A DNA stretch of 64,000 bases from assembly GCF_030160395.1 (NCBI RefSeq), contig NZ_BSOG01000001.1, positions 462,117 to 526,116 on the forward strand, given 5' to 3'. How positions within the stretch are numbered: position 1 is the first letter of the stretch; every line of letters begins with the position of its first letter. Both the position numbers and the translations under genes were made by a program. This document shows positions 24,811-32,508 of the stretch, in pieces. This DNA comes from Chitinimonas prasina (GTDB lineage: Bacteria > Pseudomonadota > Gammaproteobacteria > Burkholderiales > Chitinimonadaceae). The notes beneath the pieces are model-generated. The model was not told the origin of the DNA. It saw only the letters and a program-made list of their open reading frames with translations, and did not search any database.

Positions 24811-25659
24811 ATGCTGACTCATCCGCAAATCGACGCGGTCGCCATTCATCTCGGCCCCCTTTCCATACGCTGGTACGGGCTTATGTACCTGGTTGGGTTT
24901 GTGTTCTTCCTGTGGCTGGGGCACCGCCGCATCAAGCGCAATCCGCATAGCGGCTGGACCACCACACAGCTGGACGACCTGCTGTTCTACGGTGTGCTGG
25001 GTGTGATACTCGGTGGCCGGCTCGGTTATGTGCTGTTCTACAAGCCCACCTTCTACCTGTCTAATCCACTCGATGTGCTGAAGATATGGGAGGGCGGCAT
25101 GGCCTTCCATGGCGGCTTCCTGGGCGTGCTGGTCGCCATGTGGCTGTTCGGCCGCAAAACCGGCCGCAGCTTCTTTGAAGTGACTGACTTCATCGCCCCG
25201 CTGGTGCCGCTGGGCTTGGCTGCAGGCCGCCTGGGCAATTTCATCAATGGCGAGCTGTGGGGCCGCGTCACCAGCCCTGATGCACCCTGGGCCATGCTGT
25301 TCCCCAGCGCCCAGCAGGCCGATCTCAAGGCTGCCCAATTCAACCCGGCCTACAATGCCATGCTGCAGGCCTACGGTGCGCTGCCCCGCCACGCTTCCCA
25401 GCTCTACCAGTTTGTACTGGAAGGCTTGCTGCTGTTTGTCGTGCTGTGGGTCTTCTCCGGCAAGCCACGCCGTACCGGCCAGGTGTCGGCCGTCTTCCTT
25501 CTGGGCTATGGTCTCTGCCGCTTTGTTGCCGAGTTCGCCCGTGAACCCGACGACTTTCTGGGCATTCTTACCTTCGGTTTCAGCATGGGCCAGTGGCTGA
25601 GCCTGCCCATGATATTGGCCGGTGCCGCCTTGTGGTACACCAGCAGCAAGCAACGCTGA
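24811..25659 (+). CDS. lgt: Prolipoprotein diacylglyceryl transferase
   Basis: This 282-residue inner-membrane enzyme transfers diacylglycerol from phosphatidylglycerol to the lipobox cysteine of prolipoproteins, the first step of lipoprotein maturation. The signature [18 protein letters not shown] is present, together with about seven hydrophobic helices ([19 protein letters not shown] first) and the HGGFLG motif. The ATG at 24811 gives the standard N-terminus ([21 protein letters not shown]). The stop overlaps the coq7 start by one base (TGATG), so they form an operon. Confidence 0.95.
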   Translation: MLTHPQIDAVAIHLGPLSIRWYGLMYLVGFVFFLWLGHRRIKRNPHSGWTTTQLDDLLFYGVLGVILGGRLGYVLFYKPTFYLSNPLDVLKIWEGGMAFHGGFLGVLVAMWLFGRKTGRSFFEVTDFIAPLVPLGLAAGRLGNFINGELWGRVTSPDAPWAMLFPSAQQADLKAAQFNPAYNAMLQAYGALPRHASQLYQFVLEGLLLFVVLWVFSGKPRRTGQVSAVFLLGYGLCRFVAEFAREPDDFLGILTFGFSMGQWLSLPMILAGAALWYTSSKQR

Positions 25660-26177
25660 TGCGCTTGACACTGGGTGACCGGATACTCAAGGTCAACCAC
25701 GCCGGTGAGCACGGTGCAGTCCATATCTATGCGGGCCAGCGTTTGCTGGCCCGTTTTACTGCGCCGGCAGTCTGTGCCGGACTGGCAGACAAGCAGGCAC
25801 ACGAAACCCGGCATCGCGCCATTTTTGCAGCTGAACTGGCCAGGCGCGCACTGCCCCGCTGCCGCAGTTACTGGCTATGCGCGATGGGTGGCTACTTCCT
25901 GGGCATCTGCACTGGCTTGCTGGGCGCGCAGGCTATTGCCGCCACCACGGTAGCCGTGGAGCGGGTCGTTCTGTTGCATCTGCAACAGCAGCTACAGACG
26001 CTGCAAGGGCAAGATAGCGCCGCCACAGAGTCCATAGAAGCGATCCTGGCCGACGAACAAGCCCATCACGATGATGCGGCAGCCCAGCTCAAGCCAGGTC
26101 AGTTCTGGCCCCGTCTGCTGGACCCGTTGGTCGCCGGTGCGACCTCGGCCGTCATCTGGCTGGGCATGCGCTTATAG
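25659..26177 (+). CDS. coq7: Demethoxyubiquinone hydroxylase (Coq7 type)
   Basis: This 172-residue di-iron monooxygenase acts in the last hydroxylation step of ubiquinone synthesis. Ferritin-like di-iron ligands are visible as VNHAGEHGAV, the ExxH in KQAHETRHRAIF, VERV, and the final ExxH in LADEQAHHDDAA. Hydrophobic stretches in the middle (MGGYFLGICTGLLGAQAIAA) suit membrane association. The start is the ATG overlapping the lgt stop. At 172 residues it is shorter than many betaproteobacterial relatives, but all ligand motifs are present. Confidence 0.88.
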   Translation: MRLTLGDRILKVNHAGEHGAVHIYAGQRLLARFTAPAVCAGLADKQAHETRHRAIFAAELARRALPRCRSYWLCAMGGYFLGICTGLLGAQAIAATTVAVERVVLLHLQQQLQTLQGQDSAATESIEAILADEQAHHDDAAAQLKPGQFWPRLLDPLVAGATSAVIWLGMRL

Positions 26178-26194
26178 ACACCTGGGAAGGTTGA

Positions 26195-26623
26195 ATGGAT
26201 ATCCAGTTACGCGACCGCTGCGACCAACTCAGCAATGCTGAGCTGGAGGCCCTGTTTGCCGCCGCTGGCCTGGGTGGGCGCAAGGGCGACAAGATACGAC
26301 GGGCATTTCTCAACAGCCAGCTGGTTTGCCTGGCCTATGCCGGCGGGCATTTGGTGGGCGCCAGCCGAGCACTCACCGACGGCGAATACCACGGCTTTAT
26401 CTATGATGTCGCCGTCCATCCCGACTACCAGGGCCGGGGCCTGGGCCAGCGGCTGATGCAATCGCTGCTGGCCCGCCTGCCGGTGTACCGTGTCATGCTG
26501 ATTGCCGACCAGGACGTGCAGGGCTTCTATCGCACCCTGGGCTTCGACAAGTACTGCGATGCCATGGCCAGGTTTGACATGGACAGACTGTACGACCTCG
26601 CCCCCACCGAATACCAGGCGTGA
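26195..26623 (+). CDS. GNAT-family N-acetyltransferase
   Basis: This 142-residue cytoplasmic enzyme has the acetyl-CoA-binding motif VHPDYQGRGLGQRLMQSLL (motif A, residues about 75-93) and the late strand DQDVQGFYRTLGFDKY. It starts 17 bp after coq7 with gggaagg upstream, so it is probably the third gene of the lgt-coq7 transcript. The substrate cannot be told from sequence. Confidence 0.85.
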   Translation: MDIQLRDRCDQLSNAELEALFAAAGLGGRKGDKIRRAFLNSQLVCLAYAGGHLVGASRALTDGEYHGFIYDVAVHPDYQGRGLGQRLMQSLLARLPVYRVMLIADQDVQGFYRTLGFDKYCDAMARFDMDRLYDLAPTEYQA

Positions 26624-26682
26624 GCCGGTAGGCGATACCGGCTGAAGCGATCCGGCGCCGCCCAGGCCCATGACCACTAGGT

Positions 26683-28299
26683 TTACAGGCGGAAGTGCGC
26701 CACGCTGGCCTGCAGTGCCTGGGCCACCTCGGCCAGCCGGCCGGCTGCAGCGGCGCCCTGCTCGGCCTCGTCCGTGGTGCTGGCCGCCATCTGCACGATG
26801 CGCTCCACGTTCTGGGCAATTTCCTGGCTGGCCGACGATTGTTCCTTCAGCGCCAGCGATATCTCGTTGGTCACCCCCACCAATTCGTGGCTGCCCGTTT
26901 GTATGGCCCGCATGGCGGCATCGGCGCTGCGCGCACCGCTTACCCCCACCGCCACCTGGCCAACGGCCGCCTCCATGTCGCGCACGGCTTCGCCGGCCGA
27001 TGCCTGGGTGGCCGCTATCATGCCGCCTATCTGGGCAGTGGCCTGGCTGGTGCGTTCGGCCAGCTTGCGTACCTCGTCTGCCACCACGGCAAAGCCCCGC
27101 CCGGTATCACCAGCACGGGCAGCCTCGATGGCAGCATTCAGCGCCAGCAGATTGGTCTGGTCGGCAATGTCGCGTATCACCGCAACGATGGAGGATATGC
27201 GCTCGGTTTCGGCACCCAAGGCATTGATGGTGCCTGCAGACTGCGCAATCGACTTCGCCACCCGGTCTATCTCGGCACCCACTTTTTGTATGGTGGCGCT
27301 ACCCGTCTCAGCCCCCTGGCCTGCCTGCTCGGTCAGGCTGTGGGCCACTCGGGCATTGTCGGCCAGATGATTGACACTGACGCTCAACTGCTCGATGGCC
27401 GCCGCCATGGCAGCAGCCGAATCGCTTTGCTGGCGGGCGCTACCAGAAATGCGCCGGGTACCCCCGCTCACCTGGCTGGCTTCGCTGCTGACCTGCTCGG
27501 CCAGGGCACGCAATACCTGCACATTCCCGGCCAGGCCCTGTCGCATGGCTTCAACGCTGGCCAGCAGGCTGTCGCTGTCACCGGCACGCACAGTCACGGT
27601 TTGGGCCAGGTCCCCCTCCGCCAGTCGCCGCATCACCGTCCTTGCCACGTCAGGCTCGCCACCTATCTGGCGCATGACCGAGCGCACCAGCCAGCCCCCC
27701 AGTAGCACCGCCAGCACCAGCGCACCCAGCGCCACCCCAACCACCACGCCTATGATGCGCTGGCTGGCCGCTGCAGCCTCGGCCTTGGCGGCCTGAACCT
27801 GCCCATTAGTCGCCTTCAGCCAGTCCTCCAGCAAGGCCTGCATGGGCTCCCACGCCAACATGCTCTCGAACTGGATGATCTTGTCGCGGGCCGCATCGAG
27901 ATCGCCGCCCAGCACCAGCTCACGCGCCTCGAACTGGTATTGCTGCTGCAGCTTGCGCAATTCGGCAAAGCGCGCCAGACGCTTCAGGTCATCGGCATCG
28001 CCGGCCAGCAGCGTGTTGGCCGAAGCCACCACGGCTGCTATCCGCTCGGGCGCGGCATTGAGTTCGGCCAGAGCCTTTTCGTTGGTGGGGTCGGCATACA
28101 GGCTGCGCAAGGACACACTGCTGCCCTGCGCCAGCACATACAGCCGCGTCAGTGTTTGCAGTTCAGCCTGATCACGCTCCACAAACCGGACCAGACCCGC
28201 CTGGTTGTTCTGAAAGCCCACCACGGCGATCACCCCGATCACCACCAGCAGACTGCAAACGGCGCCGATGACGGCGCTCATGCGATACGATAACTTCAT
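26683..28299 (-). CDS. Methyl-accepting chemotaxis protein with canonical tip
   Basis: This 538-residue receptor starts with [23 protein letters not shown] (membrane helix 1). A periplasmic helical domain with [16 protein letters not shown] follows, then membrane helix 2 near residue 190-215, HAMP, and a signalling domain with tip [19 protein letters not shown]...[18 protein letters not shown]. This is the ordinary chemotaxis type, unlike the two receptors at 8481-14821, so it probably serves a flagellar-type pathway encoded elsewhere. I chose the start at 28299 because it gives the classic N-terminus; the 93 upstream in-frame codons look non-coding. Confidence 0.92.
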   Translation of the reverse strand: MKLSYRMSAVIGAVCSLLVVIGVIAVVGFQNNQAGLVRFVERDQAELQTLTRLYVLAQGSSVSLRSLYADPTNEKALAELNAAPERIAAVVASANTLLAGDADDLKRLARFAELRKLQQQYQFEARELVLGGDLDAARDKIIQFESMLAWEPMQALLEDWLKATNGQVQAAKAEAAAASQRIIGVVVGVALGALVLAVLLGGWLVRSVMRQIGGEPDVARTVMRRLAEGDLAQTVTVRAGDSDSLLASVEAMRQGLAGNVQVLRALAEQVSSEASQVSGGTRRISGSARQQSDSAAAMAAAIEQLSVSVNHLADNARVAHSLTEQAGQGAETGSATIQKVGAEIDRVAKSIAQSAGTINALGAETERISSIVAVIRDIADQTNLLALNAAIEAARAGDTGRGFAVVADEVRKLAERTSQATAQIGGMIAATQASAGEAVRDMEAAVGQVAVGVSGARSADAAMRAIQTGSHELVGVTNEISLALKEQSSASQEIAQNVERIVQMAASTTDEAEQGAAAAGRLAEVAQALQASVAHFRL

Positions 28300-28579
28300 C
28301 AGTACTACCCCTGTCGTCTGGCAGACGCTGTGGCTCATGATTGGTTCTGCGGCATGCAGTTCAGCCCAGCGGCAGCTCAACCCCGGCTTTGTGACGGACG
28401 AAAAACCCAGCGCGCCGAGGGCGGATCGCAGTATCAGCGGATTCACCCTACAGAAACATAAGGGTTTTCTGCTATTCATTGATTTAACAAAGAAAAAGCC
28501 CGCATACGCGGGCTTCTCCATGGCAAGGACTGATATTCGCCGAATAACGCAGGGCGTTTGGCGCCGTTGCCCCGCCAAG
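28300..28579. other. Intergenic region upstream of the canonical MCP
   Basis: It contains the promoter of the minus-strand receptor gene (AT-rich stretch about 28455-28495) and the terminator of the next minus-strand gene. No gene is seen. Confidence 0.4.
28496..28515 (-). terminator. Rho-independent terminator of the 28580-29269 gene
   Basis: On the minus strand an 8-bp stem (aagcccgc / gcgggctt, 4-base loop) is followed by a T-rich tail (tttctttg). It lies 65 bp after the stop of the unknown gene. Confidence 0.75.
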
Positions 28580-29269
28580 CTACAGACGGGCTCGTATGCC
28601 CTGGTTGAGGTTATCGCGCCGGCCCCGCGTCCGCGCCAGCTCGTCTACCCGCTGGTTGCGCCCGGCGAATAGGGGTTCGAACGCCTGTATGCGCCGACGC
28701 ATGTCCAGCTGCCCTGCCGTAATGGTCAGCGGGCGGGCCTCGGTGAAACGTGACATGCCCATGGGGCCGATATTCTGGTTGTGCTGGCGGTATTGCTGAT
28801 AATCGGTAGCGTGCAATGCGTAGTCAGTCAGGGCCCTGAGCCTTCCGCCGTTAACCGAGGTGACACCAGAGTGCGCTTCCATCTGCACCCAGCTATGGCC
28901 CTGCGGCGTGGTGCCGTGCAAGATGGTGCCGAAATTCCGTTGGTTGAACGGCATCTGCAACTCGGTCTGTGCCGCTTCGTGATTGGGGTAATGCGAGCTG
29001 GGCAGACTGGTCCAATCGCGCGGACGGCGCGAGCCAGTCCAGCCGCTATTTGCCTCGGCCTGCTGCAGCGACTGGTTGAGCGCACCGTTGTCCTGTACCA
29101 CCATATGGCCGCCATGCAGCACATCTTCGTTGCGCATCATGGGGTTGCGATGGCGGCGAGCGCCAAAGGCAAACAGGCTGCGCACCTGCTGCAAGCCCTG
29201 CCACTGCGCCTGAGAGAAATCGTTCTGGTGGGCGTTCAACGACTGGGTAATCTCTTGTGGCGTGGGCAT
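28580..29269 (-). CDS. Unknown 229-residue protein
   Basis: I do not recognise this family. The protein is hydrophilic, without signal peptide or membrane segment, and begins [20 protein letters not shown]. It has a central segment [19 protein letters not shown] and a basic C-terminus ([30 protein letters not shown]). I chose the ATG at 29269 because gaggaaagg lies just upstream; a longer frame to 29392 has no such site. Asn- and Gln-rich stretches and the Arg-rich tail could fit a secreted or injected protein, but nothing proves it. It has its own terminator. Confidence 0.6.
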   Translation of the reverse strand: MPTPQEITQSLNAHQNDFSQAQWQGLQQVRSLFAFGARRHRNPMMRNEDVLHGGHMVVQDNGALNQSLQQAEANSGWTGSRRPRDWTSLPSSHYPNHEAAQTELQMPFNQRNFGTILHGTTPQGHSWVQMEAHSGVTSVNGGRLRALTDYALHATDYQQYRQHNQNIGPMGMSRFTEARPLTITAGQLDMRRRIQAFEPLFAGRNQRVDELARTRGRRDNLNQGIRARL

Positions 29270-29482
29270 GGCCTTTCCTCTCCTGGCTGACGGCATGCAC
29301 TGCGGGCGAATTCCATCGCCGCAGGCAAGGTTAGTTGTCAGCTCGGTATAGCCAAGTTCGTCTAAAACGCCAATGCGCTCGCGCACCGCCAAGCAGCCAG
29401 CTCGGCTACGGTGTAGGTTTGGCCGCCCCGGGCCGCAGCCTAGGCGGCCAGCGCTACTAACGCCCAGTCAAACTACCCAGAG

Positions 29483-30166
29483 TCAATCAGGCAGGCAGTT
29501 TGGCGCCAGCAGGCAAAAGGCCACCAGCCTGGCCAGTATCTCGCCCTGGAAAAAATCGCGGCGGGCGTCTTCTGCGTCAACAATGCCCACAATAGCGCCG
29601 GCTTCATCAAACAGCGGCAGGCAGGCTTCGCTCTGCACTTCGGCATCGCAGGTGTAGTACGCCCCGCCCTCGGCCACATAGCTGGCTACGTTATCTATGA
29701 TGCGCCCCTGCCCCGACAAACCCACTGCGCTGTTGTTGGAGTGCAAGGCAAACTCAGCCGTCAGCGGGAATTCGGCCCGGCTGGGCTTGCCGGCATAGGC
29801 CAGCTTGACCAAGGCCCGGCCGCCAGCCACCTCGCGCGCCTGGTACACGCCCAGCCAGCCACAGGCGGTCTCGGCGACGATACGGTCTACCAGCTCCTTG
29901 AGCGCTGCCAGTTGCACGGTAGTGTCCGCACGCACTCCACCCAGCGTCGCCGCCAGATCATAGGGGGTCTCAGCCAGTTGGTCGGGCAAGGAGCAGGCAC
30001 CGTTCTCACCCAGTTCCGGCACCCAGTAGGCATACAGCGACGCGACGTCCGCCGGTGCCTGGCTGTTCTCGGCAATCTCGCCATAAGCGGCCAGATGGTT
30101 GTTGACTGCATCGGCATCCAGGGCTGCGGCCAGCCCCGCACGCGCTAGGTAATCTGCGGTATTCAA
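29483..30166 (-). CDS. GAF-domain protein
   Basis: This protein of about 227 residues has an N-terminal helical part (LNTADYLARAGLAAALDADAV) and a GAF-like domain from about residue 85 to 215 (VAETACGWLGVYQAREVAGGRALVKLAYAGKP...YYTCDAEVQSEACLPLFDEAGAIVGIVDAED). The last segment, with a conserved aspartate-glutamate end, resembles free-methionine-sulfoxide-reductase-like or signalling GAF domains, but the cysteine pattern does not settle this. No in-frame ATG fits. The TTG at 30166 is preceded by gaggaag at good distance and is my choice; an upstream start is possible. Confidence 0.65.
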   Translation of the reverse strand: MNTADYLARAGLAAALDADAVNNHLAAYGEIAENSQAPADVASLYAYWVPELGENGACSLPDQLAETPYDLAATLGGVRADTTVQLAALKELVDRIVAETACGWLGVYQAREVAGGRALVKLAYAGKPSRAEFPLTAEFALHSNNSAVGLSGQGRIIDNVASYVAEGGAYYTCDAEVQSEACLPLFDEAGAIVGIVDAEDARRDFFQGEILARLVAFCLLAPNCLPD

Positions 30167-30316
30167 TGCGTTCTTCCTCGGCAAGACCGGTCGGACAACA
30201 GCTTCAAGGCGCCGCTGCCCGCTACGGGTGCTGCATTCTAGCGCGCCTGTTGGCTTGGTCGACATCCGCCGCGGCCATCTCGGCAGGCGCAGCCTCGTCA
30301 TAGGCGTCTGATTGTA

Positions 30317-30504
30317 AGAGCCTGTTCACGATTTTTTCACCCCGGTGCCGGGCCGGAAAAGAGTCAGGTAGAAGGCGGACGACGCAGGCAATAACGGGTT
30401 ATTACCAAGGAGTCCAACGCGGTACATGGCCCTTTTCCGGTCCGGCCCTTCGGGTTCCGGGCATTGCCCGGAACGCCTGGGCGAAAAAATCGTAAACAGG
30501 CTCT
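30317..30504. repeat. MITE-like palindromic repeat, family B
   Basis: The terminal inverted repeats of 26 bp (30317-30342 and 30479-30504) match at 24 positions and read agagcctgtt(c/t)acgatttttt. Inside, a second inverted pair (gggccggaaaag, 30350-30361, against cttttccggtccggccc, 30432-30448) makes the element a long double palindrome of 188 bp. It has no coding capacity. The size, terminal repeats and intergenic position fit a miniature inverted-repeat transposable element. No parent transposase is in the window. Confidence 0.65.
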
Positions 30505-30546
30505 ATGCACTGTAAATAGTGGTTACAGCAACTTGGCTAAGCGAAC

Positions 30547-31155
30547 TTACTTGATCAACTTGCTGACCATGGGCCAGACATTGTCCAGCAGCCTGGGCTG
30601 GGCAGCGGCGACCGGGTGCAGTTGATCGGCCTGGAACTGGGCCGGCTGGTCTGCGATACCGTCCAGCAGGAAGGGTGGTGCGGGTAGCTTGTATTGTTTG
30701 GCCAGATCGCCAAACATGGCATCGAACTTTGCCGTGAAACTGCCGCCAAAGTTCGGTGGCAGGCGCACGGCGATCAAGCCCACCCGTGCGCCGCTGGCCC
30801 GGCTTTGCTCAATCATGCTGACCAGGTTGGCACGGGCAGCCGCCACCGGCAGGCCACGCAGGCCGTCGTTGGCCCCCAGCTCCAGCAGGATCACATCGGG
30901 CTTGTGGGCCTTGAGGGCTGCCGGCAAACGGGTCAGGCCGCCTGCCGTGGTCTCTCCCGACTGGCTGGCATTGATCACCCGCCAGCCCGGCCCCAGCTTC
31001 TTTTGCAGCAGGCTGGGCCAGGCCGCTTCCAGCCGGATGCCGTAACCAGCCGACAGGCTATCGCCGTACACCAGCAAGGTTTTGGGGCCATCCGCCCAGG
31101 CAGTTGGTGTATACAGACTAATCAGCAAACCCAAGAACAGAACAATGCGCGCCAC
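30547..31155 (-). CDS. tesA: TesA-like periplasmic GDSL esterase/lysophospholipase
   Basis: This 202-residue SGNH hydrolase has a signal peptide (IVLFLGLLISLYTPTAWA). Block I is VYGDSLSAGYGI with the nucleophilic serine, block II has the glycine in SGETTAGG, block III is GANDGLRG, and block V is DQLHPVAAAQP with the catalytic Asp and His. It is expected to hydrolyse acyl esters in the periplasm. The start is the GTG at 31155, preceded by aaggaaat. It is divergent from an ABC ATPase with overlapping starts, the same neighbourhood as tesA-ybbA-ybbP in Escherichia coli. Confidence 0.92.
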   Translation of the reverse strand: MARIVLFLGLLISLYTPTAWADGPKTLLVYGDSLSAGYGIRLEAAWPSLLQKKLGPGWRVINASQSGETTAGGLTRLPAALKAHKPDVILLELGANDGLRGLPVAAARANLVSMIEQSRASGARVGLIAVRLPPNFGGSFTAKFDAMFGDLAKQYKLPAPPFLLDGIADQPAQFQADQLHPVAAAQPRLLDNVWPMVSKLIK

Positions 31156-31870
31156 GCCAGATTTCCTTCACAGTGAATCATCAACCACAGGTAGCCCCAT
31201 TCTGGCGGCCCAGGGTCTCAGCAAGCAAGTAGGTTTCGACCACGAGACCCTGACCATACTGGACGACGTGAGTTTCAGCCTGTCACCCGGTAGCACCCTG
31301 GCCATCGTCGGCGCATCCGGCTCGGGCAAGTCCACCCTGCTGGGTCTGCTGGCCGGCCTGGACTCCCCCACCAAAGGCAGCGTCACCCTGGCTGGTCACA
31401 CGCTGGGGCAGTTGGACGAAGACGGCCGGGCGAGGCTGAGGGCCGAGCATGTGGGTTTCGTGTTCCAGAGCTTTCAGCTGCTGCCCGCCCTGACCGCGCT
31501 GGACAACGTGGCGCTACCGCTGGAGCTGAACGGCCACAAGGAGGCTCGCCGCGAAGCACAGGCGCTGCTGGAGCGGGTGGGCCTGGGCAGCCGTGTACAG
31601 CACCGCCCCAAGGAACTCTCGGGTGGCGAGCAGCAGCGCGTGGCCCTGGCACGCGCCTTTGTCACCCGGCCCAAGCTGCTGTTTGCTGATGAACCGACAG
31701 GCAACCTCGATACCCAAACCGGCGAGCGCATCATTGATCTGCTGTTCAGCCTCAATAGCGAATCCGGTACCACCCTGGTGCTGGTCACCCATGACGAACG
31801 CCTGGCGGCACGCTGTGGCGCCCGCCTGCGGCTGGCCGGCGGCCAGGTCATAGAACGCGACGGGGTATGA
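31145..31870 (+). CDS. ybbA: ABC transporter ATP-binding protein (YbbA-like)
   Basis: This 241-residue ATPase belongs to the LolD/MacB type. Walker A is GASGSGKSTLLGLLAGLD, the signature is LSGGEQQRVALARAF, Walker B is LLFADEPTGNLD, and the H-loop is LVTHDERLAARC. It pairs with the FtsX-like permease at 32505-34970. The ATG at 31145 is the first usable start and lies 11 bp inside the divergent tesA gene, so the two coding regions overlap head to head. The ribosome site is weak. The role of YbbA-YbbP is thought to be envelope related and is not firmly established. Confidence 0.92.
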   Translation: MRATPDFLHSESSTTGSPILAAQGLSKQVGFDHETLTILDDVSFSLSPGSTLAIVGASGSGKSTLLGLLAGLDSPTKGSVTLAGHTLGQLDEDGRARLRAEHVGFVFQSFQLLPALTALDNVALPLELNGHKEARREAQALLERVGLGSRVQHRPKELSGGEQQRVALARAFVTRPKLLFADEPTGNLDTQTGERIIDLLFSLNSESGTTLVLVTHDERLAARCGARLRLAGGQVIERDGV

Positions 31871-31932
31871 GCGGCATCGGCCGCCCCAGACCTGCACGCT
31901 AACCAGCCCCAACAACAGAACAAGACCGAGAC

Positions 31933-32508
31933 ATGACCCATTCCCAGCACCTTTTGCCCCTCCTGATGGCTGGCGCGCTGGCCCTGCCCGCCCATGCTGC
32001 CGAGGAAAAACCAGCCGATGCCTTCTTCCGCCAGTTGAGCAGCCTCTGTGGCAAGGCCTTCGAGGGCAGGCTGGTGGAGGGCAACCCCAACGATACCCGC
32101 TTCCGCGAACAGAAGCTGACCATGCACGTGCGCGAATGCAGCCCCGAGGTCATACGGGTGCCCTTCCATGTCGGCGACGACCACTCCCGCACCTGGGTCA
32201 TCAGCCGTACTGCCCAGGGGCTGCGGCTCAAGCATGATCATCGCCATGCCGATGGCAGCGAGGACAGCATCACCCAGTACGGCGGCGACACCGCCGAGGC
32301 CGGCACAGCCAGTCTGCAGTCCTTCCCGGCCGATGCCCATACGGCCAAGCTGATACCAGCGGCAGCCGAAAACACCTGGCGGGTGGAGATACTGCCCGGC
32401 CAGCACTACAGCTACCAATTGCAAAGGGGTGAGCGGCGCTTCCGGGTGGATTTCGACCTGACCAAGCCGGTCGCCCTGCCGCCCGCCCCCTGGGGTGCCA
32501 AGCCATGA
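31933..32508 (+). CDS. Exported protein of unknown function between ybbA and ybbP
   Basis: This 191-residue protein has a clear signal peptide (HLLPLLMAGALALPAHAAEE) and a beta-rich periplasmic domain (FEGRLVEGNPNDTRFREQKLTMHVREC..., RLKHDHRHADGSEDSITQYGGD). I do not know a family name. It lies 62 bp after ybbA and overlaps the permease gene by four bases (ATGA), so it is translated together with the transporter. A function as periplasmic partner of the YbbA-YbbP system is inferred from that position alone. Confidence 0.75.
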   Translation: MTHSQHLLPLLMAGALALPAHAAEEKPADAFFRQLSSLCGKAFEGRLVEGNPNDTRFREQKLTMHVRECSPEVIRVPFHVGDDHSRTWVISRTAQGLRLKHDHRHADGSEDSITQYGGDTAEAGTASLQSFPADAHTAKLIPAAAENTWRVEILPGQHYSYQLQRGERRFRVDFDLTKPVALPPAPWGAKP

